Origin: Knoxdaviesia capensis
Taxonomy: Eukaryota > Ascomycota > Sordariomycetes > Microascales > Gondwanamycetaceae
Assembly (NCBI GenBank): GCA_001510575.1
Contig: LNGK01000008.1
Location: 1,562,340-1,626,339 of the forward strand
Reading direction: 5' to 3'
Length of the DNA stretch: 64,000 nucleotides
The position numbers were made by a program, and so were the translations under genes. Below the pieces are notes generated by a model. It was not told the DNA's origin and did no database searches. It saw nothing but the letters and a program-made list of their open reading frames with translations. Shown one piece after another: positions 34,912 through 46,280 of the stretch. Position 1 is the stretch's first letter; each line of letters opens with the position of its first letter.

Positions 34912-35780
34912 CTACTCCTCGATTTCGGTGAACAGGCTGATTCTCATGCGATGGCTCTGTTGAAGATTGCAAGAAAAGAAGCGTGAAGTTAGCATGCATG
35001 TGCAAAACAAAGAGCAGAACGGATCGTCTCCGGGTTTGCTTGATTTAGAGCCAATTTCGGAGGAGAGCAACGAGGGGGACTTACGAAAGGCAGCTTCGGG
35101 ATGATCACAAAGACCACCGCCACAAAGTTGATAACGAAGTAGGCAAGATCGTAGTGGGTGTAGTGGGTGCTGAGCAGGAAGAGCATGATGGGCACGGCGA
35201 GGAGGAACTTCTTGGCTGGGGTGTATTGGGCACCATCGTCGATCTGCTCCCACATGTTGAGGTTGTCGAAGGCTCCGCCGTTGAACTCAAACGGAACGCC
35301 ACGCACGTAATGGAACATGATGTATGAGCCGACCATATACGTTATGTTCGTCAGGGTCCAGGAGAGCTCGGAGGAAACGCTGGGGATGACATTGTAGAAG
35401 ATCTTGAGAAGGGCGATTACGACGAAGTGGATGGTCCAGGCACCTGAAAGAGGGGGAGAGGACGGAGAGAGTTAGTTGGAGGGGTTTTGGGAATCACCCT
35501 GTGCAATTCCATGTGACAGCCTAGTGAGCTATAACGTGAACACGGAAGCCACCATCACGAAGGAACGAACGAGTTGACCTCGCTAGCCCTGACGAAGCAA
35601 CTGGAGCACATGCCGAGGGGAAAGGGCCATCGTACCTTTCGCGTTCACCCAGTTTGCATTTAGATTCGGCAGAGCAGCCTGGTCGCTGATCTGCTCTAGA
35701 GTCTCCAAAGGCTCATGGTAGACTTGCAGAATACTGCTGCTCCGCCGTCTCCGGGATGGGTCGTTGTGTCGTTCAGGCAT
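34912..35780 (-). CDS. ORM1: Orm/ORMDL sphingolipid homeostasis protein
   Basis: Three exons, 35780-35636, 35443-35085 and 34956-34912, encode 182 residues. The conserved core is complete: NANWVNAKGAWTIHF, GVPFEFNGGAFDNLNMWEQID, YTPAKKFLLAVPI and STHYTHYD, ending PKLPFSHRMRISLFTE. The protein spans the ER membrane and inhibits serine palmitoyltransferase, the first step of sphingolipid synthesis. Near the N-terminus, RRRRSSS (residues 10-16) resembles the Ypk1-phosphorylated serine cluster of yeast Orm1/2, so release of inhibition by phosphorylation is likely conserved. The last exon is only 45 nt. Confidence 0.95.
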
Positions 35781-37907
35781 GGCCTTGAGGTAAGCATCAC
35801 CTCCGGGGGGTTTTGCACGCTCGTCGTAGGAGACGGTGCGGGGGATGATGATTGGGGAAGCCAGCTTGGCTGATTTCTTCGGGTCGCCGGCTAGTTTCGG
35901 AGTCGAGGAGAAGGAGATGGTAGTTGAGAGACCCGACTCGGAGGAAGAGATTACTACTGTAGTCGGATTACAGAAATGGCAATTGGATGTGAGTATGGAT
36001 GTCGAGTCTGAGATGAGGGATGCTTGGCTGAGATATATTGAAGAAGAGCGATGTTCACAGATGAATGCAGGCTTAGAGGAAGGAAAGTGGCTTTCAATGG
36101 AGTACAGCCCTCTCTCTCAGTGATAGTAGGGAAGGGATAAAGCTCGAGATAAATGTATTAAAGAGGGGGAAGCAAAGAGAGCGAGAATAGCGCGGGCGGA
36201 AGATGGCAACTGGAGGATATAAGAAAGGAGCAATATGGCAGACAGCACTATAAGATAACCAGAAAATAGATGGCTACACACCAATTGTAGATGGAAACAA
36301 AGAGGATAGGTGGGAATAGGTGGGAATAGGTGGGAATTGATTGTATTGATGAAAGAAGAGGAGCAATGAATGTGCTCTCTCTATCTCTTGGAAAGCTATA
36401 AAAAGGAGAGGGTGAAGAAAGCAAATGAGATGAAATTGAAAGTTAGTGTTTTAAGTGCAGGCTTAGGGACTGGATTTAAGCATTAAAGGGCCGAAGATGC
36501 CAGATAAAATATAGCAGGTGCTGGCACTGCCATGACACTGGCACGGCACTGCCAGCAGAAAGAAGCTGATTAAGACGGAGAGGAAGCTGAAGCAGTCCGA
36601 ATTGACTGCAGAGAGACACTACGAGTATTACGAACAGTTGAGTATGCCAAAAGGAGCACGTATATTCTACGACACCATATGCATCGTATTCTCTTTGACT
36701 GCTTAGGTGATGGGCGGATGATGACATTCACGACGAGGCAAGGCCGGAGTTCGAAAGCCGCCTGCCAGCTGCATTTTCCACCTTCGCGAAATAGCCCTGG
36801 AAACACTTGCTAACGGCGGAGTCGGAGTGAGTTTCAGGACTCGTAAAACCCTGCGTCATGGTGCTTAGTCAACAGGTCGCCCTGTAATTCCGTTCAGGAG
36901 CATTAACAGCCACGCGCTGGAACGAATCGGTAGCGTGCTACGACTTCGTATGTACAGATCTCTGTACATGAGATATGTTTTGTTTCCACTGTAGGTGTCC
37001 GTGGAATTCAGTAGTTCGCTCATGAATCCCGATCTCCGGAAGGGGTTCATGAGGAATATCGATTCAGTTTCCATGATGCCCTCGATTTCTTCATCGGGTC
37101 CTGGATTCAGCTCTGAGATCATTACATCTTCGAGATCTAAATTGGGCTCCACAGAAGGTAGAATCGAATTCATGTCGGCTTATCATCGGCTAAACAAGCT
37201 CAACACTTTTGAGTTTTTCAAAATATTAGATGGAATTAATTTCTTTTATATTCACTGACTCGGTTGCCATCTTACTCTTCTCCCTCAACTTCTCTCCTCT
37301 AACGCATACACTTTCGTCTATAAGACGTATGTATATATTTCCCCCTTCTTTTTTTCTGTGCAGTGTTCCTTTGAAAGCCCGTACTCTGGCTGGTCTGGAT
37401 CAGGATCTTCGTGGAAAGCATAGGTATTTATATCTTCTCCTGAGGAAGTGCCCACTATCTGCAAGGCTACATACATCTTAAGATTGCCTTGTCCTTCTTT
37501 CTCGTATATCCGAGGTGGCCCAGCTGCTCTAGATATCTGAGGTTCAAGGGTTATTTAGTCTGTTAGTCTTGACCTGGACCGTTATAGCTAAACCAAAGCT
37601 ATTATATCTGGTATGGAATAGTTGATGGGACGTTGAAGCCTAACCTTCACTTGTGTTTGTTCTGTTAAGATCTCCTAGTTGAAGTTCGTTGGCTTAGGTT
37701 TGACTTTCAACCCTCATATCCCTCTCTCTAATGCATACGTATGAACACTGTTTTTCAGTACTTCATATGTGCATGAAATTGTTTTCTGGCACCTTCAATT
37801 TGCGGTTCAGATCCAATAAAAGAGTTGCAGAACCAGTTAGCAGTTTCACCCGAATCCTCCTCTGTATTCCCACCACATCCCCATGAAACCACACCACCTT
37901 GTTTGCA
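35781..37907. other. Divergent intergenic region, ORM / AIR-like gene
   Basis: 2.1 kb between two divergent starts. It contains A/G-rich sequence next to ORM (its likely leader) and a three-copy decamer repeat. A 102-codon open frame at 36865-37173 (-) lacks any recognisable family and is not called. T/C-rich sequence at 37.25-37.75 kb probably belongs to the AIR-like leader. Confidence 0.45.
36305..36337. repeat. Three copies of a 10-bp repeat (ATAGGTGGGA)
   Basis: Three consecutive decamers, the last followed by ATTG. It lies in the upstream region of the ORM gene; no function is inferred. Confidence 0.8.
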
Positions 37908-40556
37908 ATGAATGGTGAAAAAAGACCGGTGCCAGGGAATGAATCCTCTGGAGATATAGAAGGCTCTAGTACTTCTATTTCCAAAGATCATCCGTCTGCT
38001 ACTTGTCTTCCAGATCCCAAGCGCATTCGGCTCTCAGAGCCCGAGGAGGTGGAGAGTTCAGGAGACGAAACTTCTCCCTTGGACAAGCATTACGGCAGCC
38101 TCCTGAAGGAGTCCAACTCACACAGTGGTTCGGCTCTTGAGCAGACCGTGATCTCTACCACTATCCAATCAAGCATGGCTGAAACAGGCGAACTCCCTGG
38201 AAATCAGGCCGAACCTGCCCTGGCTGGGGGGTCAACTGTGGAGGAGATCGTCGGTGAAGACGATGTCCAGAGCGGCGACGAGCACATGAAAGATGGCTCC
38301 GACGACGGCCAATCTGGGTCGGGAGACTCTGGTGATGACGGCGAAGATGGCGGAAATGGTGAAGTTGACGACTCTAAACTTTCGGGAGAGGATGAACTGA
38401 ACGACGTGGAGCAGGACAACGAAAGCGATGACGATGGCGATGCGACGAGCTCATCTGGTAGTAGCTCAGGTTCGGAATCTCCTGCCCGGGCACTTCCTCA
38501 GACGCCCAACCCCCAAACCCCCAATCCGGCTCCCAATTCCCAGCCCCATTCCGGCTCACAGACCCCGATTGCCCTTAGCAGTGCAGGCGAGCCGCTCGTC
38601 CTGATGCCTAACGAACCGATTATCTACACTCTGGAGACCCCCGTGAAGTTGGAGCTCAAGCTACCCGCGTTTGAAGTGGCCCGGGCTGGAGATTCGTGGC
38701 AGGTACGCCTGCGTGCGTGGATGGGGATGCTCCTTCTGCACAATCCCCAGCTACATGGACCCGCAACTGTCTCGCACATCTACGATGTTACTGCAGTGTT
38801 TCTGGAGAAGTTCTCAAATATTCGGATCAAGAAGCGGCTCAATGCGAAAATTTGCCTCGATAAGATGCTTGATCGTGGAACAATCCAGGAGGTGCTTGAC
38901 CATGCCACGGGCAGCTCACTCGTTCCGGACCCGGCTTCTTCCAAGGCTGAGGGAAAGGCAACCGAGAAGGCGAGTATCCCTACGGAGCTGGGCACCGGAC
39001 CCTCGGGTTTGAGCAGCAGCAAAGCGTCTCCCACAGCTGCGGCTGATGTTGCGGACACGGATGAGGGAGAGGTCGACGATGGAGAGGTTGAGGACGTCGA
39101 TATGGCTGATGCCGATGAACTTGCGGAAGCCCCGACAGCTGATGAGTGGGCGGCCCTGTTGGAGTCTCCAAATGCTCCTGCTGCCGACGGCCCTTCGCAG
39201 ACGCAGAATGCGGGAGTGGAGAAGGCCCCGGCTGTTCGAGATAGCGATATTTTCTACGTGGGACCATCGCTCATCCCGATCGACCCCAAGTTTCTCGCTC
39301 GTCTCAATCTGCCCTCCAAGGAGGATGTTTTGGCCCAGCAGCTGCGCTACTTTTCTTCCAGCAAAGACCCGACCTCCCGGTGCGTGCACTGCTATGGTTA
39401 CAACCATACCATCGAGACCTGCCCCGCATGGGTGTGCCGTCTCTGCAACGAGGTCGGGCACACCCGCTTCAGCTGCCCGACCATTCGGCGCTGCACCAAG
39501 TGCTGTGGTATCGGACACCGCGCTGAAACCTGCACGAACCCTGCACGTGCGCTGAACCCCAAAATCGACACGTGTGCGATTTGCCAGTCGTCCAACCACC
39601 TCGAGAAAAAGTGCGACCAGATCTGGCGCACTTTTACGCCGCCGGCCAACCCGCGCAAGGTTTCGTCGCTGCCGGCTTACTGCGCGCGCTGCGGCGCCGA
39701 GGGCCACTACTTCTCCGACTGCTCCAAGCCGGCTCCCGTTTATCAGGGGTTCTCGCCTTCCGTGTCCTCGACCTGGACGGTGGCCAACACGCGGCGCTAC
39801 GTTGACCCCACCAGCGAAAACCTGCCGATTGCGACCTACGGTCGGCTGCCTCTGCAGCCCGGCAGCGCCCCCTTCAGCGCTGGTCCCCGGCAGGTTACTC
39901 GCGGCGCTGCCGGCCATATTATCTTCTCAGAGGACGATTCGGACGCCGACCCGGCGTTCCTGGGCAACAAAGTGCAGAAGAAGAATGGACGCGGTGGGCC
40001 GGCGATGAGCTTCTCTAGCAACATTCAGTTCACCATTCCCACCGAGAAGAAATCTTCAGCTGGACCGTCGAAGCAGGCTGCTTCTGCTCCTGGCACATCC
40101 AGCCTGCCCCCTCTTCCTCCTGGCCCCCCGCCGGGTCTTCCGGCCAAGCCGGTGCATGGAGGTGGTGATACCCGTGGTGGAAGACCGGCGAATGGTGGTC
40201 ATGGCAGCGGTGGCCGCGGACGTGGTAGTGGTCAGCCCTCTGGAGGAGGGGGTGGTGGTGTTGGCCGTGGAGGTCCTCCTCCTAAACCCCCTACCAACTC
40301 TCGCGGCGGACAGCGTGGAGGAGGCCGAGGAGGCGGCGGCGGCGGAGGAGGAGCACCTAGAGCTGGTGGTGGTGGTGGTGGCCGGGGTGGTGGCCGAGGC
40401 GGAGGCGGTGGTGGGTTCAATGCTGTCCCGCCCCCGGCATCCCTGGCCACCGGCGGTGGCGGTGGCGGTGGTGGTGGACGCGGACGTGGACGCGGTCGTG
40501 GTGGAGGCGGTGGACGGGGAGGTGGACGGGGAGGACGCGGCCGTGGAGGCCAGTAA
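37908..40556 (+). CDS. Air1/2-like CCHC zinc-knuckle protein with RGG tail
   Basis: A single exon of 882 residues. The first 200 residues are acidic and Ser-rich with a basic KRIRLSEPEE patch, followed by a Pro-rich linker and a folded-looking region at about 250-330. Five zinc knuckles lie at about 492-605: CVHCYGYNHTIETC, CRLCNEVGHTRFSC, CTKCCGIGHRAETC, CAICQSSNHLEKKC and CARCGAEGHYFSDC. Between knuckles 4 and 5 stands IWRTF, matching the IWR linker by which yeast Air2 contacts the poly(A) polymerase Trf4 in the TRAMP complex. From about 755 to the end the sequence is almost only Gly, Arg and Pro (RGG-type RNA-binding). An RNA surveillance role in the nucleus is inferred. It is much longer than yeast Air1/Air2 (about 350 residues). 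Confidence 0.87.
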   Translation: MNGEKRPVPGNESSGDIEGSSTSISKDHPSATCLPDPKRIRLSEPEEVESSGDETSPLDKHYGSLLKESNSHSGSALEQTVISTTIQSSMAETGELPGNQAEPALAGGSTVEEIVGEDDVQSGDEHMKDGSDDGQSGSGDSGDDGEDGGNGEVDDSKLSGEDELNDVEQDNESDDDGDATSSSGSSSGSESPARALPQTPNPQTPNPAPNSQPHSGSQTPIALSSAGEPLVLMPNEPIIYTLETPVKLELKLPAFEVARAGDSWQVRLRAWMGMLLLHNPQLHGPATVSHIYDVTAVFLEKFSNIRIKKRLNAKICLDKMLDRGTIQEVLDHATGSSLVPDPASSKAEGKATEKASIPTELGTGPSGLSSSKASPTAAADVADTDEGEVDDGEVEDVDMADADELAEAPTADEWAALLESPNAPAADGPSQTQNAGVEKAPAVRDSDIFYVGPSLIPIDPKFLARLNLPSKEDVLAQQLRYFSSSKDPTSRCVHCYGYNHTIETCPAWVCRLCNEVGHTRFSCPTIRRCTKCCGIGHRAETCTNPARALNPKIDTCAICQSSNHLEKKCDQIWRTFTPPANPRKVSSLPAYCARCGAEGHYFSDCSKPAPVYQGFSPSVSSTWTVANTRRYVDPTSENLPIATYGRLPLQPGSAPFSAGPRQVTRGAAGHIIFSEDDSDADPAFLGNKVQKKNGRGGPAMSFSSNIQFTIPTEKKSSAGPSKQAASAPGTSSLPPLPPGPPPGLPAKPVHGGGDTRGGRPANGGHGSGGRGRGSGQPSGGGGGGVGRGGPPPKPPTNSRGGQRGGGRGGGGGGGGAPRAGGGGGGRGGGRGGGGGGFNAVPPPASLATGGGGGGGGGRGRGRGRGGGGGRGGGRGGRGRGGQ

Positions 40557-43149
40557 GCGGACCTGGTGCGTTGGGTTTCTGGCCCTTCGCACTCTAAAGT
40601 TCGTCTGAACTCAGTCCTTTCCCTATTTTTCTTGCTCATGGCGGCAGGTTCATTATCACATCCTCTTTTAGATGGCGTTATTTCTTTTCTTTCCTTCTCA
40701 TGGGCCGTTCCTCGAGAGCTTACGGGATACGCGTAATAGACGAGAGAACACCGGAGTCTACAGGTAGTTTAGAGGATCATTAAAAAGTCGGGGTTTACGC
40801 GATTTCTAAGGTGGCGTTCGCAGCTTTCAAACGCCGTTTGTCGTTTTTGTTATCCGTGCCTCCTTTTTGTCTTTGTCCCACCATCTCGGCGTGTCCGGGG
40901 TTTGGAGTAGCGGTACTTTTACTCTCTCTGTTCCCTCAGGGCGCGCCGCAAACCAGGGCCCTGCCCATCGTCACAGCTTTAAACAGGAGCTTTTGTTTGC
41001 CTGAAGGTCGTTCGCTGTGCGGCAATTTTCACGCGGGAACGCCGGGAAATCCCCTTTTTCCAGTCTGGTACGAAGGACTGTTTGCTGCAAGAAGTGATAA
41101 TAATGAATGTGGGGCTTGTGCTTGAGCGATTGCATCGTCACCGACGGCATGTACATACAGTAAATCAAACCACGTCGCCTCAGCAGGCAGTGCAACTTTG
41201 GATCGGGATTCTGGAAAAATGGAACAGAAGACAAAGGCTCGGGTCACGCCAAGTGTTCAGTTATTGGCGAAAGAAACCTCAGCGAGATTCCGTCCCCCTT
41301 TTCGGCTCAGGCGTGTCCGGGCTGAGTCTACAGGGCTCAACGAACGCAGAGAAAATCGTTGTTCTTCCGACGAGTAACTGCGTAAAACCGAGAGAGGGTC
41401 ATTTAGTTCATGCAGGCAGCCATCCGTCGTCAAGATGATGTATATATTTATCATCGATATGAGCTTCCTGCTTGTGTGAAATTGTAGTTCTAGTTTTCTA
41501 GGACGTCTCTCGTGAAGTGCTTCCCTCCCCATATATAATCTCGGGATCCAACAAAGACCAAAATTTTTTGGAGGTCCAGTGTTCCCTTCAACAAGAAGCA
41601 GAAATGCAATGGAACATACGGCCACTGTGTTAATTGTGGGCAGGGGCTGCTGCACGTGGGGTTGAGAAGAAGAAACCTGAGGGACAGCCTCCTTTCGTTG
41701 AAAGTTCTTGTTCGCTGTTCGAGTCATACGCGAACATGACCCAATATTTACATATCTCCTTCGAGGCTTAGTGACTCCGAGCGTCGAACGAGTGAGTACG
41801 TACTAGCTATGCAGATGTTAAGTTCCCCCCACCAGAAAGGGCGCGGATGAAGTCGGCCGACGAGCTTTCCTGGCCCGCGAAGTCGGGGGTTTCTCAACCA
41901 TCTTTCTCACGTGCAAAGCAGAATCAGAGAAAAGAGGCCATCGAAGGGGATTATGGAAATCTCTCAAAATGAAAAGCCCAAATTTAAAGGCACAGGTAAA
42001 TGTTCCCCAAAGATAGAAGCGTCGAATATTCCAGCACCTTACTCCGTATCACGGCTCTGCACTCTGCGTAACGACTGTGCTGCAATCCAGAAACCCAAAA
42101 AAGGTACGTACCTAAGTAGAAGAAGGTATGAAGGAAAAAACGGGATCTCACAGGATGGCGGGTGCACGGGCCAAGATCTGGCACGTGCGCCAAAATGACC
42201 GCTGCCGCTTCTAGAATTATTCAAGAAGCAGCCACAGAAGAACAGCGAACATTCTTAGGGCCAAAGTGTATTCTATGGAATGGGAGCGGGGTGTTGCATG
42301 CAGGTTTTAAGAGCGAGCCTTTTTTTCTGTTCGCCTGCTTCCTTTCCCCCTATTGAAAAGTGCGAACTAGTTGGCTGGAGATATGAGGTCTTGAGATCGG
42401 CATCCCGATAGGGAGATAGCAGACACACATCCCCATATATTCAAGATCATGCGACAGCTTTCCCACCATCGTGATATCGGGTGAACTGAGGGGGACTGAA
42501 ATCAGGCCATCGCCAGAAAACACACGCACACGGTTAACTGAGGTGTACCGATAGCAGTCAATGATGTAAACTGCACGCTTGTATCACTGCATGTACAAGT
42601 ACGTATCGAGCCAGCTTGCCTTTTTAGCTCAAGAGATCGGGGCTCCAGCCAGATACGGTGACAGAACAAAAAAATGGACAGAAAAGAAAAATTACTCAAC
42701 AAGAAATAAAAAAAGTGGCCCTGGCTCGGCAACGCTTGGGCCAGCTCCAGCACCCAGCGTCCGTCCGGTGTTCCCTTCATGCTTCCTTTTCGTTCTTTTC
42801 CCCTTCTTTTCCATTTCTTTCGGCTTTTCTAGATTCTCTTCTTTGTTTGTGCGGCTGCAGGTTCGGTTTTCTCTAGGCATCCGCCCCAAGAGATTGGGAC
42901 ACTGAGGGAGGGATAGTCCGTAAAGAAGGCATGCAGTACATACGTAGTGGCGAGTGTCGTGATTCCGCGATATCGAATACTGATTAAGTGCCACACGTCT
43001 GACTACCGTAGTATCATAAATAGTAATGCCCAGAATGGCAAATCCTCGACGGGCTGTGCTAGACAGGCAGGCTGTCTGTCTTCCTACCGAAAAGTCGCGC
43101 ACTCTCCTCCCATTAAACCATCCAGCCACTGTAATTTTCTTCCTCTTTT
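40557..43149. other. Gene-free interval
   Basis: 2.6 kb following the AIR-like gene. Early sequence is its 3' UTR. The rest holds only short open frames without resemblance to known proteins. No repeat or RNA gene is supported. Confidence 0.45.
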
Positions 43150-46100
43150 ATTTTTTTCAACGGAGGACCACATCGACCTCTCTCTCTTTCTTCTCTTCTT
43201 GGAAATGCCATTCTGGCCCTCCCATCTGACCTTGATCTCGCCTTCATCTAGCTGCAATTACCGAATTCAACCACTTACGTACTAACCCCTTCTTCGTGCT
43301 TCATCCTCCCGTCGATTAAAACCAGGGTTTATCAAAATAAAAACTAGTTCTATCTTTGGAACAGACACTGCTGTTGTCATTTCCAGCTTTAGCTTTTTAG
43401 TGACGAAACTGGCGTGCCTTTAACAAGCTTTTGTACAAGCAATCTTCGTTTAACCAGCCCGGTTTCCTTTTCTTATCTTTTCCCCTCTTTCGGGGCTTCT
43501 TCTTCTTCTCTTTCCATTTCTGTCTTAAACCACAGCTCTTTTCCTTCCTAAAGTGAAGTGTCCCTTGTTTGCTCGATCTTTCCTCCACATGCCTCCTTCC
43601 CCCCGATTTAACAAATTCTTGAACGCCTCCATTTCCATCTGGTCAGTAGCTCCTTCTCTCACATTTTTGCGTCATCTGCACACATACACACCTTTCACCC
43701 CTCCTCTCTCGTATCTCGTGCCGACATCATCTGTTATTTCGCGCCTTCCCGTTCTTCCCCTGCCTCGCCTGTCTTGTTCCTTCCCCATGTTACGGGTCCC
43801 TCTGAATGCTCCAAGGTCTCGTGCGTCTTATCCGATTTGTGAACAGCTGGCTGGAACTCTTCCCCCAACCCTCTTGTTCTTATTATCTTCTTCTTCGGTT
43901 TTTTGTTGCTCTTTTCCCGAGTGTCCTCTTCAACCTCTCATTTGCTCATTGTGCCACTCTTGTGTTTCTCAGTCCTGGCCCGGGTGTGCTCCTGCCAATC
44001 ATCTCAACATCGCCTGATTTGTCCCTCTTTCTAAGCCTCATCGCTCCAACCAGTCATCCCAGCTCATTGCACCTACCTTTTTAATCTTCTCCGGTTCGGA
44101 TTGTCTTAGGTAAGGCATTGAAGAGTCAAGTTGTACTCTGTTGAGTCTATTTCACTTGATGACTGGTCCCATCTCTGTATCCCATTTGCCATGTATTTTA
44201 TCTGTCCTCCAGTATAAATTTCTCTGGCTTCCAAACGCCCTTCCCACTTCTTCCTCCTTCATCATCTCTGCATCATCGTCCTCTCTCTTCCTTTCCATAT
44301 CTCTTTTCCCATATTGCCCCCTTTTCTGTGGCCAACTTATCTCTCCTACAATCCCTCATTTCTTCTCCCTACCTTCACGTGCTTTATGCACGCACTCTAT
44401 CTCCATCACATCTCTCAACCCAAATTCTCATTCCGTGGCCATACACGACTGTCTCCCGCTATAAGGTCTCCGCCAGTTCCAGCCGCACTGAACAGGGCCT
44501 CCCCAGTTCCAGGTAGTACTTTTTTTTTGGACCACAACGTCCCTGATTTGCCCAGCATATTTCTTCCATCAAGCTTCTAGTTTAGCGGCCAGCTTCTAAA
44601 AAGCTCAATTGAATCTTTGTGTTCCCCTCCCCCACTTGTGCCAGCTATCTCATATCTACGAGTATCTTGTATCTCTCCCTGCTTGGATGGTTTGCATTTT
44701 TCTTCGGCATATGCGCATACAACCTTTATTCCCTTCCTGAAACTTTAATTGCCATCCCTCCATTGATTCTACGAGACAGAAGAGTCCTGAAAACGATACC
44801 AAAAAAAAAAAAAAAAAAAAGGCCTCCAGTGTGTCCCGTATCTCGGAATCTCTGCTCTAGTTCCGTTGTCTAATTTTGGCCTCCTCGTCGTCTTATTCAT
44901 CCTTTCACCATCGAAACCTTTTTTCTCTCTCCCTCCCGAATCTAACCCTGTGTTTTTATCCCCAGGTCTTGAAGCTTCTCTTCCGCGAACCAATCAAGCA
45001 TCCATATTTGCCGACGAAGCCGAGCATCCTCTGTCCCGACCTTGATCGACCCTTCCATTCCACCCACCTTATCGGCTACCGCATCATTCCCATTTTCCAA
45101 TCCGTCACATCCATTCTCTTGTCTCCAACCATCTTGACTTGAATGTAAGTTGCCTCCATGTAACCCGACTGAGCCTTCGTAGGGCCACTATGATGAACTC
45201 GAAACCTACCCAGTGGATTTTGGTACCCATTCCCCCCATATTCATGTGTTGTATAAGGGTGCATCTGGGCGTGGGTTTGCCGTCCATAAAGCCTGCATGG
45301 CTATCTGCAATCTAGTATCTGTCTGGCCGTCCAATCTATGTCCCCCCTCCTCTTCTGCCCCCCCCCCCCTCTCCCAAGCCTTGGTTTTTTTCCTGATGGG
45401 ATCGTCCTGTACTTCCTCTTGATTGGCTAGCAACCGCCTCCAGACTTTGGTTGCATCAACTCCCAATCTCTCGGGTCCCCAGTCTTCCAGTTTTCTCTTC
45501 CGACACTCCTTGTCAATGCTTTGCAGCTCACGCCAACATCCCTCCTTCATGCCTAGATGCCATACTCTTGAACTGGCTTTTTCTGTTCTTTTTCCATGAT
45601 TTTCAACTCTCTCGCTTCGAGTAGTTTCGCGCCTCCTCCGTAAATCCCACGCCGTGTGTTACTTCTTCTCCTGGCCTTCACAACCCGGTTATGGCCACAA
45701 ACGGTGTGCTTGCGCTTTTGTACTACTCCATGTTCCCAGAGCCCTTGACTTCCCGATGACACCCTGCTTGTGTCAATTATATTCCGCTCGTCATTCCTCT
45801 GCAAATCGGTAATCCCCGAAGACTTATCCCTTACAACTGAGCCCACGTTGCCCTGATCCCAGGGCCAGAGTGTGTTGGCAAGTTTGCCTTACGCCCGGGC
45901 CAGAAAGCTTCCACGACCTTTTCCTACCAGCATCTTTTCAAGTGTGTGGCCGTTCATGTAAGGCCGTGAGATGAGTGAGCCATGCTAGAAACCCTTTCTT
46001 TATTCCACATCTAGTGTTCTCGCAACCTCTTTGTCTTGGGCCCCTCCTATCCTAGTGTACGGGAGGGGTCCCATGCCAGACTGTTCTCCATAAAGACATC

Positions 46101-46280
46101 AGATGTCTCTTTTTGATATGCTTTCTTTTTCTGCTTGTTTCATGGGCATCTACGTCTATGGTCCAGACACCAAAGTCGGGTCTTCTCAGGTCTCCTATTT
46201 TAGTGGTCTTTCCTCTACCTTTCTCCTCACGTTTTCCTGCCTCTGCCAGCTATATTTCATAATCTCAATAATTCACCAAA
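43150..46280 (+). promoter_or_regulatory. Pyrimidine-rich upstream region of PKA regulatory subunit
   Basis: About 3.1 kb with a strong C+T bias on the + strand, running up to the ATG at 46281. It contains a run of about 20 A at 44802-44820, many short ATG-initiated frames and possible splice sites (for example GGTAAGGC near 44110 and TGTAAGTT near 45144). Such tracts are common in long fungal leaders. I infer promoter plus long 5' UTR, possibly with introns and uORFs; the transcription start cannot be placed from sequence. Confidence 0.5.

Noticed and set aside
36865..37173. 102-codon open frame (-) starting with a proper ATG
   Set aside because: No recognisable family, no neighbour logic and no splice extension; length is within chance expectation for the region.
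38916..39917. 333-codon minus-strand frame opposite the zinc-knuckle gene
   Set aside because: Shadow frame; the + strand zinc knuckles are diagnostic.
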